From JACKII01 sp965202745 (GTDB taxonomy: Bacteria > Pseudomonadota > Alphaproteobacteria > Bin95), in the NCBI GenBank assembly GCA_965202745.1, contig CBDBCB010000018.1:62001-126000 (forward strand): a stretch of DNA of 64,000 nt, written 5' to 3'. The notes below the pieces were generated by a model. That model was not told where the DNA came from and did not search any database. It was given only the letters and a program-made list of their open reading frames with translations. This document shows positions 1 through 8,449 of the stretch, piece after piece. Position 1 is the first letter of the stretch. Each line of letters begins with the position of its first letter. The position numbers were made by a program, and so were the translations under genes.

Positions 1-1719
1 ACGCGATCTGTAGGCCCAGAAATTGGCCATCACCCGCTCAACAAACAACCGAGTTTCCAACAGGGGCAGGGTTTCGATGAACATCAGCGGGTCGTTCGAC
101 AGCCTGCCGCTCTTACCCCACCGCTTCAGGTTACCGACCCCGGCATTGTAGGCCGCCAATAGCCGGAAAAGATCCTGGCCCACATGGCCCTTGCGCATGA
201 GATAGCGCAGGTAGCGCTGGCCCAGGGCCAAATTCATCGGCGGCTCGTAAAGGAAATCCCGCGACTTGCCGCTGAACCGCTTCTCGCCAGCGATATAGTT
301 TGCAGTCTGGGGCATTAATTGCATCAGCCCGCGGGCTCCGGCACTGCTGGTTGCGCGGGGGTTGAAGACCGACTCTTGCCGGACAAAGGCCCAGATCAGA
401 GCATCATCAACGGTGCGGCCTTCGTCAGGCTGCCATTCGGGCTGCGGATACAAGGCAGCGGCCGGTGGATTGAGGCTGAACCCAGCGGACAAACGGAACG
501 CGCCGCGGACCGCTGCCTGCGGCAAGCCCAGATAGCCTGCAACGCGAGTAATGGTGCCTGTCAGCTTGGAACCGGCATCGCCCAGGAACTGCAGCAATTC
601 TTCGTCGGCACGCCTAATCTCGCCCACTTGAACCAGAGCCAGCGCCCGCAGGCAGCCTTTCTGTCCAAGCATCTTGTTGAGATCACCATTTTTCGGGGTA
701 ACGGCCCGCCATTCATCCGGGACGGACAGGCCCAGTTTTGCGTGCGCCAACTGCCCGTAAAACGTAAACCTGTACTGGGTAGCCACTAACCGCCATCGCT
801 TTGCGCCGGCGAGATCACCGGCCTTGTCAAGCGACCGGGCCGCCCAAAAGGCGCCGGCGGATTTGTTCCAGTCTCCCGCGTGCGGCGAGTCGGCATGCCG
901 TCTAAAATAATCGGCGGCCTGGCGGTATTGCCCCAATTGGAACGCGGCCAGACCCGCGACCCAGTCCGGCAGCGAGGTGGAACTGCGGGAACGGTTGGCG
1001 GCCGAACCAGCCAAATGCAGTGCCGACGCAGCGTCCTTGCGCAACAAATAGCCGAAGGCAACCTTGGCCCGCAGGCGATCGCTCGGACCGGCAGCCAGAG
1101 AGGACGTTTTGATCGTCTCTTCTGCTGCGCTCAGTTTGCCTCGTGAAATAAGCTTCAGGATCGGAGCCGCCAACACCCGGTCGGTAGCGACCGCGGAGGG
1201 CGAAACCTTGATCTTCTCGCCCAGGAACTGACGGAGATGCTCCTTGCCATGCACAGGCAGTTTCAGGGCTGGCGCATCCGTCGGCATACGGCGATGGCCG
1301 AGCATATAAATACGGTAAGCGCCTGGGTGGTCGGCATACCGCAGCAGCCAATGGGCAAGCTCGTCATACCCTGCCCGGTATTTCGTCGGATGCATCAGGC
1401 GCTGAAATCGCACATGACCTAACAGAAGGTTGCTGTCCAAGCGGCGGATCAACCAGTTCGCGTCAAACCAGCGGCCATCGCGTTGCAACTCGAATATCTG
1501 GCGGTAGAGGGCCTCATCCTGGCCGGACAATGGCTTCCAGGCTGAATCGATTGCCGGCGCAGCTGCCCCCGAGTGCTGGTAGCTTTCGGGCTTGGGCGGG
1601 GGGATTGGGCTAGTAGCCACCGCCGTCGAGCAGACGAGCGCACCCAAGCCGCCAAGCAATGCCTGGCGGGCACCTAAACTGATTTTGTTCAGGAACGTTA
1701 GAGTAATTGGCCTCTGCAC
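1..1719 (-). CDS. Soluble lytic murein transglycosylase (Slt-like), 3' end outside window
   Basis: This enzyme cleaves the MurNAc-GlcNAc bond of peptidoglycan in the periplasm to form anhydro-muropeptides. I translated the minus strand from a GTG at 1719, which directly follows an in-frame TAA. The frame stays open to base 1, giving about 573 residues. The N-terminus has a hydrophobic segment ending near VCSTAVATSP that fits a signal peptide. A long helical, superhelix-like region follows. The C-terminal SLT domain shows the catalytic Glu in RQESVFNPRA, then GLMQLMPQT and AAYNAGVGNLKRW. This matches Slt70-type proteins, with only the extreme C-terminus cut by the window edge. No disruption is visible. 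The gene is transcribed in the same direction as the uracil-DNA glycosylase upstream of it. Confidence 0.9.
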   Translation of the reverse strand, partial: MQRPITLTFLNKISLGARQALLGGLGALVCSTAVATSPIPPPKPESYQHSGAAAPAIDSAWKPLSGQDEALYRQIFELQRDGRWFDANWLIRRLDSNLLLGHVRFQRLMHPTKYRAGYDELAHWLLRYADHPGAYRIYMLGHRRMPTDAPALKLPVHGKEHLRQFLGEKIKVSPSAVATDRVLAAPILKLISRGKLSAAEETIKTSSLAAGPSDRLRAKVAFGYLLRKDAASALHLAGSAANRSRSSTSLPDWVAGLAAFQLGQYRQAADYFRRHADSPHAGDWNKSAGAFWAARSLDKAGDLAGAKRWRLVATQYRFTFYGQLAHAKLGLSVPDEWRAVTPKNGDLNKMLGQKGCLRALALVQVGEIRRADEELLQFLGDAGSKLTGTITRVAGYLGLPQAAVRGAFRLSAGFSLNPPAAALYPQPEWQPDEGRTVDDALIWAFVRQESVFNPRATSSAGARGLMQLMPQTANYIAGEKRFSGKSRDFLYEPPMNLALGQRYLRYLMRKGHVGQDLFRLLAAYNAGVGNLKRWGKSGRLSNDPLMFIETLPLLETRLFVERVMANFWAYRSR

Positions 1720-1797
1720 GCTGCCGTCCGTGGGTTGGATTGAAGCACTTGCTTACAGCATTTTGGGCTTGGCGATAACCCCTTGTTAGCGAGCGTC

Positions 1798-2616
1798 TCA
1801 GCCAAGCCGCTCGCTCACCGATTGAAGGTCTTGCCATGCCTCTCTTTTTTGGGCTGGCGAACGTAGAAGATAGGCTGGATGAAACGTCGCCATAGCAGGG
1901 ATTGGCGTCTCCGCTCCATCCAAAGCCACCTCGTACCAGCGGCCCCGCAGGCGCATAATGCCCTCGGTTCGCTGCAGCAACGTCTTGGCTGCTGCGCCCC
2001 CGACCATCAACAGCACTTTTGGCCGGATCAGGGCGATCTGACGTTGCAGGAAGGGTGAACAGGCCAGCACTTCCTGGGGCGTCGGTGTGCGGTTGCCGGG
2101 CGGGCGCCAATAGATGGTGTTGGTCACATAGACCTGCTGCCGCTCCAGGCCAATCGCCCGCAGCATCAGGTCCAGCAGTTGGCCCGACGGCCCGACAAAG
2201 GGAATGCCCTGGCGGTCCTCCTGCTCCCCCGGTGCTTCGCCAACGATCATCAAATCGGCGTCAACGGCCCCCGCGCCGAACACGGTGTTCATGGCGGTCG
2301 CCTTCAACGCGCAGCCGGTGAACGTATCAAGCCTCGCTCGCAGGCTTTCCAGGTCGCTGATGGTGGCAAGTTCCTGCAACAACGCTGCCGGAGCCTGGAC
2401 CGTAGCCGGCTGCCGGGCAGCAGGTGACGGCGCCGATACCCCACTCGTGGCCACTGCTGACCGCGGCGTTGCGGGTCTTGCAGGACCGGTTGCGGGTGCC
2501 GGGGTGATGGCGGCAGCAGGCGTGAACGGAACCGTCCGGTCCCATGGCTCATCCGCAATCACCTCATCCACACCGGCATCCAAGTACCATTGCAGGATCG
2601 CCGGATCGGAACCCAT
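1798..2616 (-). CDS. Uracil-DNA glycosylase, family 4-like
   Basis: This enzyme removes uracil from DNA to start base-excision repair. The 272-residue product has a Pro/Ala-rich N-terminal extension (about 30-80) and a UDG core from about 95. The core shows GEAPGEQEDRQG (126-137), FVGPSGQLLD, the WRPPGNRTPTPQE segment (170-182) and HPAYLLR with His246. Compared with the Thermus family-4 enzyme, only two of four Fe-S cysteines remain (Cys102 and Cys186); the others are replaced by Phe and Trp170. From memory, alphaproteobacterial homologues often look like this. A GGAAAGG ribosome site precedes the ATG. The gene is divergent from ETF-QO. Confidence 0.85.
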   Translation of the reverse strand: MGSDPAILQWYLDAGVDEVIADEPWDRTVPFTPAAAITPAPATGPARPATPRSAVATSGVSAPSPAARQPATVQAPAALLQELATISDLESLRARLDTFTGCALKATAMNTVFGAGAVDADLMIVGEAPGEQEDRQGIPFVGPSGQLLDLMLRAIGLERQQVYVTNTIYWRPPGNRTPTPQEVLACSPFLQRQIALIRPKVLLMVGGAAAKTLLQRTEGIMRLRGRWYEVALDGAETPIPAMATFHPAYLLRSPAQKREAWQDLQSVSERLG

Positions 2617-2785
2617 AACGCGCCTTTCCTCTCCAGTGGCCTGACCGAACCACTAATCACCCGCCGCAGGGGCGGACATTGTAACCCGTCTTTTGCAGAG
2701 GCCGCCCCCTGGTCTGCGGTTGCCGCCTACGTTATTGTATCCTACCTAGCAGATTAGCACGAATGAAACGAGGATCGGCTCCGTT

Positions 2786-4426
2786 ATGGAACGCGAAAGC
2801 ATGGAATTCGACGTCGTGATCGTTGGCGGCGGACCGGCAGGTCTGTCAACAGCGATCCGGCTGCGTCAACTGGCGGAGGAAAAGGGCGAGGATATTTCGG
2901 TCGTCGTACTGGAGAAAGGCTCGGAAATCGGCGCGCACATCCTGTCCGGCGCCGTGCTTGACCCGCGCTCGCTGAACGAGCTGCTGCCGAACTGGCAGGA
3001 TCTGGGTGCACCGCTGAACCAGCCGGTAAAGAAAGATAAGTTCGTCTTCCTGACCGAGAACTCCTCCCTGCCCTGGCCAGGTTTTTTGATGCTGCCCGCC
3101 ATGCAGAACCATGGAAACTACATCGTCAGCCTGGGCAATGTCTGCCGTTGGCTTGGTGAACAGGCCGAAGCCATGGGTGTCGAAGTCTTCCCAGGCTTTG
3201 CCGTTGCCGAAGTGTTGTATGACGACCAGGGCCGTGTGCGCGGTGTCGCCACCGGCGACATGGGCGTCGATAAGGACGGCGAGCATAAAGATACATACGA
3301 ACCCGGCATGGAATTGCTGGCGAAATACACCGTGTTTGCGGAAGGGGCCCGCGGCTCACTCGGCAAGCAGTTGATGGAGAAGTTCGGCCTGCGCGATGGC
3401 GTGCAGCCCCAGACCTATGGCATTGGCATCAAGGAACTCTGGCAGGTTGATCCGACAAAGCACGATGCCGGCATGGTGATGCATACCGCCGGCTGGCCGA
3501 TGAAGCCGGATACCTATGGCGGCAGCTTCCTCTATCACCTGGAGGACAACCAGGTGGCCTGTGGTTTCGTCGTCGGCCTGGACTACAAGAATCCCTACCT
3601 CTCGCCGTTCGATGAATTCCAGCGCTGGAAAGCCCATCACTACATCCGCCCGACCTTCGAAGGCGGCAAGCGCATCGCCTATGGCGCCCGTGCGCTGAAC
3701 GAAGGCGGCATGCAGAGCTTGCCGAAACTGGTCTTCCCAGGCGGCATGCTGGTCGGCTGTGAGGCCGGGTTCCTGAACATGCCCCGCATTAAAGGCTCTC
3801 ACGCGGCCATGAAGACCGGCATGCTGACGGCGGAAGCAATTTACGATGCCTGCGCCCGTGGCGAGGAAGGCGGCGTGCTGGAGGACTATCCGGCAGCCTT
3901 CAAAGCCTCCTGGCTGCATGATGAGCTGCACCGCGCCCGCAACGTGCGCCCGGCTTTCAAATGGGGCTTGTTTGGCGGCATGGCCTATGCCGGGATCGAC
4001 CAGTTGCTGTTGCGCGGCAAAGCACCCTGGACGCTGAGCCATCACGGTGCCGATCACGACACGCTGATCAACAAGTCCAAGGCCAAGCCGATCGACTATC
4101 CGAAGCCGGACGGAATCGTCAGCTTTGACAAATCTTCCAGCGTCTATCTCTCGAACACCAATCACGAAGAAGACCAGCCCGTTCACCTGACGTTAAAGGA
4201 CGATAGTGTTCCTGTCCGGCATAACCTGGCGAACTTCGACGCGCCGGAGCAGCGCTTCTGCCCGGCCGGAGTGTATGAAATCGTTGAAGACGAAGGCGAA
4301 CCCCGCTTGCAGATCAACGCCCAGAACTGCGTGCACTGCAAGAGTTGTGATATCAAAGACCCGACCCAGAATATCGTCTGGGTCACGCCGGAAGGCGGTG
4401 GAGGGCCGAACTATCCCAATATGTAA
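2786..4426 (+). CDS. Electron transfer flavoprotein-ubiquinone oxidoreductase (ETF-QO)
   Basis: This protein passes electrons from reduced ETF, fed by acyl-CoA and other dehydrogenases, to ubiquinone at the membrane. The 546-residue product starts with an FAD-binding Rossmann motif, GGGPAG at 14-19. It ends with the 4Fe-4S domain, with Cys492, Cys515, Cys518 and Cys521 and the typical C-terminal NIVWVTPEGGGGPNYPNM. Length and domain order are as expected for the family. An acyl-CoA dehydrogenase that could feed this route lies at 52.8 kb. The chosen ATG could also be the internal one at codon 6 (MEFDVVIVGGG). The gene is divergent from the uracil-DNA glycosylase and sits 30 bp upstream of the TPR gene. 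Confidence 0.95.
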   Translation: MERESMEFDVVIVGGGPAGLSTAIRLRQLAEEKGEDISVVVLEKGSEIGAHILSGAVLDPRSLNELLPNWQDLGAPLNQPVKKDKFVFLTENSSLPWPGFLMLPAMQNHGNYIVSLGNVCRWLGEQAEAMGVEVFPGFAVAEVLYDDQGRVRGVATGDMGVDKDGEHKDTYEPGMELLAKYTVFAEGARGSLGKQLMEKFGLRDGVQPQTYGIGIKELWQVDPTKHDAGMVMHTAGWPMKPDTYGGSFLYHLEDNQVACGFVVGLDYKNPYLSPFDEFQRWKAHHYIRPTFEGGKRIAYGARALNEGGMQSLPKLVFPGGMLVGCEAGFLNMPRIKGSHAAMKTGMLTAEAIYDACARGEEGGVLEDYPAAFKASWLHDELHRARNVRPAFKWGLFGGMAYAGIDQLLLRGKAPWTLSHHGADHDTLINKSKAKPIDYPKPDGIVSFDKSSSVYLSNTNHEEDQPVHLTLKDDSVPVRHNLANFDAPEQRFCPAGVYEIVEDEGEPRLQINAQNCVHCKSCDIKDPTQNIVWVTPEGGGGPNYPNM

Positions 4427-4456
4427 GCTGCAGCCGGCCTGTCAGCGGGAAACCAG

Positions 4457-6136
4457 ATGAAGAACGTGCGGAAACTCATGCGGCCAGTGCTGGCTTTCGG
4501 TGTGCCTATCGTTGTTTTGGCTGGGACGCTCCTTGCCATCAGCGCAACGCAAGCGGTGCCCGGCTTGCTGGAGCGTTCAGACCGGATCAATCTGAACAAG
4601 CCGGGTTGGGGCAACTCCCGGACTGGGCAGTACTTGGCCGGACGCTCCGCTGAACTGCGCAAAGACCCGGCGACGGCGGCTCACTATCTGGAACTGGCGC
4701 TCGGGCATAATCCGGCTGATACCGCGCTACGGCGGCACGTATTCTATCTGATGGTCGCCGAAGGGCAGTTAACGAACGCGCGCCAGCACGCCCGCGCCCT
4801 GCTGCGCACTGAACAGAATGCCTTCCTACCGCTGATGACCCTGGCCGTACTCACAATGCAGGATGGCAATTACGAGGAAGCCATTTCGCTGTTCGGGCAG
4901 CTGAACGGCGGCGGCCATGACGGCATCATGCGGGCTTTGGGACAGGCCTGGGCGGCAGTCGGTGCCAATGATTTGGCAGCGGCACAGGCTATTCTGAACT
5001 TTCCGATGGACGCGCCCGGCTGGCAAGGCCTCAAGACCGTGCACCAGGCCATGGTGGAAGATTTGGGTGGAGGCGACGCAACGGCAGCCTTTGACGCGCT
5101 CAAGACGGAGCCCGGCCGCAAGTCCACCAGACTGCAAGCGATCATTCACAATTTCGACGAACGCCAGGCAGATCCGGCCACAGCCCCCCTGATCGAAAAC
5201 GCCGGCCAGGGCATGGCCCAGGCCTTTGGCTCAGTTGCAGCGGCACTGTTTCAGGCAAGGCAGGCTGTGACCGGTACCGTCTATGTGCAGTTGGGATTGG
5301 CGCTGTCACCCCACGACGACTCGCTGCTGTTGCTGTTGGCTGATGCCTATCGGGAGAACGACCGCAACGCTGATGCGGCGGCAGCCTATGACAGGATTTT
5401 GCCGCAATCCGGCTATTACTATACGGCGCAGATCGCCAGGGCGCAGAACCTGGCGGCTGCCGATCAATTGGATGCCGGCATCGCCCTGTTACATGCCATA
5501 ACCGCGCAGTTCCCGGACCGTTCGGATGCGCCTGCCAGCCTGGGCGACATGCTGCGCCGAGAGCAGCGTTTCCAGGAAGCTGCAGCAGCCTATGACATGG
5601 CGTTCGCCAGAATTCCGGACGGTGGCCAGGCGAACTGGCAGCTTCACTATACAAGGGGTGTCGCGCGCGAACGCCTGGGCGAATGGAGCGCCGCAGAGGC
5701 TGACTTTACCACGGCGTTGGCCATGGCGAACGACCAGCCGCTAGTGCTGAACTATCTTGGCTATTCCTGGATCGACCGGGGCGAACATCTGGAACGGGCC
5801 ACGGAAATGGTGCGCAAAGCAGCGGAGTTGCGACCAGAGGACGGCTTCATCGCCGACAGTGTCGGCTGGGCTGCCTACCGCACCGGCGATATGACCGAAG
5901 CCGTACGGGAGTTGGAGCGCGCCATCCTGATCGAGCCGCTGGACCCAACCATCAATGAACACCTGGGCGATGTCTATTGGGTGGTCGGGCGGAAGATCGA
6001 AGCCCGCTACCAATGGGAACGCGCGCTGGCGTTCGAACCTGAGGAAGAGCGCATCAGCGGGCTGAAAGAGCGCCTGAACTGCGACGGCGAGCAGTGCGCT
6101 CCACTGGCTGAAGATCGGATGCCGGTTGCCCAATAG
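4457..6136 (+). CDS. TPR-repeat protein with N-terminal signal/anchor
   Basis: This 559-residue protein begins with a basic N-terminus and a hydrophobic stretch at about 10-32, a signal peptide or membrane anchor. The rest is made of tetratricopeptide-like repeats, for example AAHYLELALGHNPADTALR, AAAAYDRILPQSGYYYTAQI, AEADFTTALAMANDQPLVLN and AVRELERAILIEPLDPTINE. Such repeats mediate protein-protein contacts, so a periplasmic scaffold role is likely but the exact function is unknown. The C-terminal part (LNYLGYSWIDRG, DSVGWAAYRTGD) is typical of TPR proteins found beside ispE in many alphaproteobacteria. Its stop codon (TAG) overlaps the start of ispE, so the two genes are probably translationally coupled. 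Confidence 0.88.
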   Translation: MKNVRKLMRPVLAFGVPIVVLAGTLLAISATQAVPGLLERSDRINLNKPGWGNSRTGQYLAGRSAELRKDPATAAHYLELALGHNPADTALRRHVFYLMVAEGQLTNARQHARALLRTEQNAFLPLMTLAVLTMQDGNYEEAISLFGQLNGGGHDGIMRALGQAWAAVGANDLAAAQAILNFPMDAPGWQGLKTVHQAMVEDLGGGDATAAFDALKTEPGRKSTRLQAIIHNFDERQADPATAPLIENAGQGMAQAFGSVAAALFQARQAVTGTVYVQLGLALSPHDDSLLLLLADAYRENDRNADAAAAYDRILPQSGYYYTAQIARAQNLAAADQLDAGIALLHAITAQFPDRSDAPASLGDMLRREQRFQEAAAAYDMAFARIPDGGQANWQLHYTRGVARERLGEWSAAEADFTTALAMANDQPLVLNYLGYSWIDRGEHLERATEMVRKAAELRPEDGFIADSVGWAAYRTGDMTEAVRELERAILIEPLDPTINEHLGDVYWVVGRKIEARYQWERALAFEPEEERISGLKERLNCDGEQCAPLAEDRMPVAQ

Positions 6137-7004
6137 TGTCACGGAAACTGCCGCGGCCAAGGTTAATCTCTACCTGCATGTGACGGGCAAGCGCCCGGAC
6201 GGCTACCACGAAATCCAGAGCCTCGTGGCATTTGCTGATGCCGGCGATCAGGTTACCGCAGTGACGGCGGACGGCTGGTCGCTGGCTATTGATGGACCGC
6301 ACGCGCCATTGCTGGCCAGCGGCAATCATGAGGACAATCTGGCCCTACGCGCCGCACGGCAACTGGCTGGCTCCGGCAGCCGGAAGGCCGCCCTGACCCT
6401 CACCAAGAATCTGCCGGTCGCCTCCGGTATCGGCGGCGGCTCAGCCGATGCAGCGGCCACGTTGCGGGCGCTGAAACTATTGCTCGGCTTGGATTTTGGC
6501 GATGCCTCGGCATGGGCAGGACTGGGCGCTGACATTCCTGTCTGCCTGCTGAACCAGCCGGCATTAGTCGAAGGCATGGGTGAAAAACTGACGCCGGTAT
6601 CGGGCCTGCCGGCCTTGCCAGCCGTATTGGTAAACCCTGGCATACCCTCCGGAACGGCAGCAGTATTCCAGGCTCTGGCGAGGTCTGGGCAATACGGCAC
6701 CGCATCATCCAGTCCCCTGCCCGCTCCGGCCGATTTGCGCAGCCCAGAAACATTGGCAGCCTGGCTGGCCCAGCAGCGCAATGACCTGGCGGCACCGGCT
6801 ATCGAGACTCTGCCGGTCATTGCCGATGTATTGGCAGCATTGGCCGCCGTACCGGGCAATCTGCTGGCGCGCATGTCCGGCAGCGGCGCAACCTGTTTCG
6901 GCTTGTTCTCGACAGAGGAAGTTGCAGCCAAAGCGGGAGCAGAATTGGCCAGGCAGCATCCGGACTGGTGGATACTGCCGACCAAACTGAGTGCCCCAGG
7001 TTAA
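6126..7004 (+). CDS. ispE: 4-diphosphocytidyl-2-C-methyl-D-erythritol kinase
   Basis: IspE phosphorylates CDP-methylerythritol in the MEP route to isoprenoid precursors. The 292-residue GHMP-kinase fold shows AKVNLYLHVTGKRPDGYHE at the N-terminus with Lys12, the ATP-binding glycine-rich motif PVASGIGGGSADAAA (97-111) and the catalytic Asp136 in GLGADIPVCL. Length is normal. The start is a TTG at 6126 that overlaps the end of the TPR gene by 11 bases; no ATG is available in this frame before the conserved AKVNLYL block. The 3' end converges with the M20 hydrolase, 13 bp away. Confidence 0.95.
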   Translation: MPNSVTETAAAKVNLYLHVTGKRPDGYHEIQSLVAFADAGDQVTAVTADGWSLAIDGPHAPLLASGNHEDNLALRAARQLAGSGSRKAALTLTKNLPVASGIGGGSADAAATLRALKLLLGLDFGDASAWAGLGADIPVCLLNQPALVEGMGEKLTPVSGLPALPAVLVNPGIPSGTAAVFQALARSGQYGTASSSPLPAPADLRSPETLAAWLAQQRNDLAAPAIETLPVIADVLAALAAVPGNLLARMSGSGATCFGLFSTEEVAAKAGAELARQHPDWWILPTKLSAPG

Positions 7005-7017
7005 ATCCGAAGCACGC

Positions 7018-8271
7018 CTAGTCAGCCGCATCCCGGTTGGCAAACTCCAGCACAGCCCGAAGCAGCACATCGCAGCCAGCGCCCAGATGTTCCGGTGCCG
7101 AATATTCTGCCTCGTTGTGGCTGATGCCGTCCTTGCATGGCACAAAGATCATGGCTGCCGGAGCGATCTTGGAGACGTGAACGGCGTCATGCCCTGCCCC
7201 GCTCATGATATCGCGCCAGGCGTGCCCTGCCGTCTCTGCCCCATGCCGGACCGCAGCCACGCAGCCCGGATCGAACATAACTGGCGGCGAGAACCAGGTT
7301 TCCGTCACCTCAGCCTGGATCGTACCGTCGGCGATGATGGCCGCAACAGCCGCACGGAACTCGCTGTCCATGGCGTCCAGTTCCGCAACGATTGGGTTGC
7401 GGATATCCACGGTAAAGAAAACTTCACCCGGAATAACATTCGGCGAGCCGGGCTTCACTTCCATCACACCCACGGTGCAGCGGCCATCGACGCCGCGCTT
7501 CTGCATGATGTCATCTAGGGCCACGACAAGGCGGGCGGAAGCAGTCAGGGCGCAGCGCCGGTTGCCGGGCGGTGTGGTTCCGGCATGGGATTCGCGCCCG
7601 CGAACGGTCACCTCGTACCAGCGCATGGCCTGCACGCCGGTGACGACGCCGACGCTTTTTTCTTCGTTCTCCAGAATCGGCCCTTGCTCGATATGGCACT
7701 CGAAATAGGCCTCGATCGGCCGTCCCCCCATCGGCTGGTCACCTTCCGCACCGATGCGCTTCAGTTCATCACCGAACCGGGCACCCTCCAAATCATGGAT
7801 ATCTAGCGCCTTTTCTAACGGCATCTGTCCGGCAAAGACAGCACTGCCGACCATGGGCGGCGGAAAGCGGCCACCTTCCTCGTTCGTCCAGTTAACGACC
7901 TCAAGCGGCGCTTCCGTCTCCATCCCCAAATCATTGAGCGTACGCACAACTTCCAGCCCGGCCAACACACCGAACACCCCGTCGAAGCGGCCCCCTGTCG
8001 GCTGTGTGTCCAGGTGCGAGCCCATCATAACCGGCGGCAGATCGTTGTTCCGGCCGGTGCGGCGCGCGAACATGTTGCCGATACGGTCAACCGTTACGGT
8101 CATGCCTGCAGCCTCGCACCATTGGCGGAACAAGGCGCGGCCTTCCCGGTCTTCATCGGTCAGGGTCTGGCGGTTATTGCCGCCAGCAATGCCAGGGCCG
8201 ATTTTTGCCATATCCATATGGCTATCCCAGAGCCTCGCCGGATCGATGCGCAAATTGTCTAATGTGGCCAC
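7018..8271 (-). CDS. M20-family amidohydrolase, N-carbamoyl-L-amino acid hydrolase / allantoate amidohydrolase type
   Basis: These zinc enzymes hydrolyse N-carbamoyl amino acids, allantoate or ureidoglycine. The 417-residue protein shows the metal-site motifs of the family: GSHLDTQ with His86, the RFDG Asp97, the Glu pair in NEEGGRF (131-132), HIEQGP with His193 and SHNEAEY near the C-terminus. GAGHDA lies before it. The dimerisation domain in the middle is complete. Substrate cannot be told from sequence alone because the hydantoinase/carbamoylase and allantoate branches share these motifs, and no hydantoinase or purine-catabolism gene is nearby. It is convergent with ispE. Confidence 0.88.
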   Translation of the reverse strand: MATLDNLRIDPARLWDSHMDMAKIGPGIAGGNNRQTLTDEDREGRALFRQWCEAAGMTVTVDRIGNMFARRTGRNNDLPPVMMGSHLDTQPTGGRFDGVFGVLAGLEVVRTLNDLGMETEAPLEVVNWTNEEGGRFPPPMVGSAVFAGQMPLEKALDIHDLEGARFGDELKRIGAEGDQPMGGRPIEAYFECHIEQGPILENEEKSVGVVTGVQAMRWYEVTVRGRESHAGTTPPGNRRCALTASARLVVALDDIMQKRGVDGRCTVGVMEVKPGSPNVIPGEVFFTVDIRNPIVAELDAMDSEFRAAVAAIIADGTIQAEVTETWFSPPVMFDPGCVAAVRHGAETAGHAWRDIMSGAGHDAVHVSKIAPAAMIFVPCKDGISHNEAEYSAPEHLGAGCDVLLRAVLEFANRDAAD

Positions 8272-8449
8272 GCCTGATGTCTCCGTCGCTATCGGTGAAA
8301 GGCGGCTTTACTATAGCCCATTTGCAACCGGTTCTGCGAGCGCCCACATACAGCGCGGTTCCGTTCAATCCAGTCGGGAAGAGAGTTGCAGGCAAGCAAG
8401 CAGCCTGTATGGTCTGGCCGCGAACTCAGCAGTCTTTAACGAGAGCACA

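Noticed and set aside
7754..8449. A 232-codon upstream extension of the vWA-like gene
   Set aside because: It lies antisense to the well-supported M20 hydrolase, has no family features, and a signal peptide starts at 8450.
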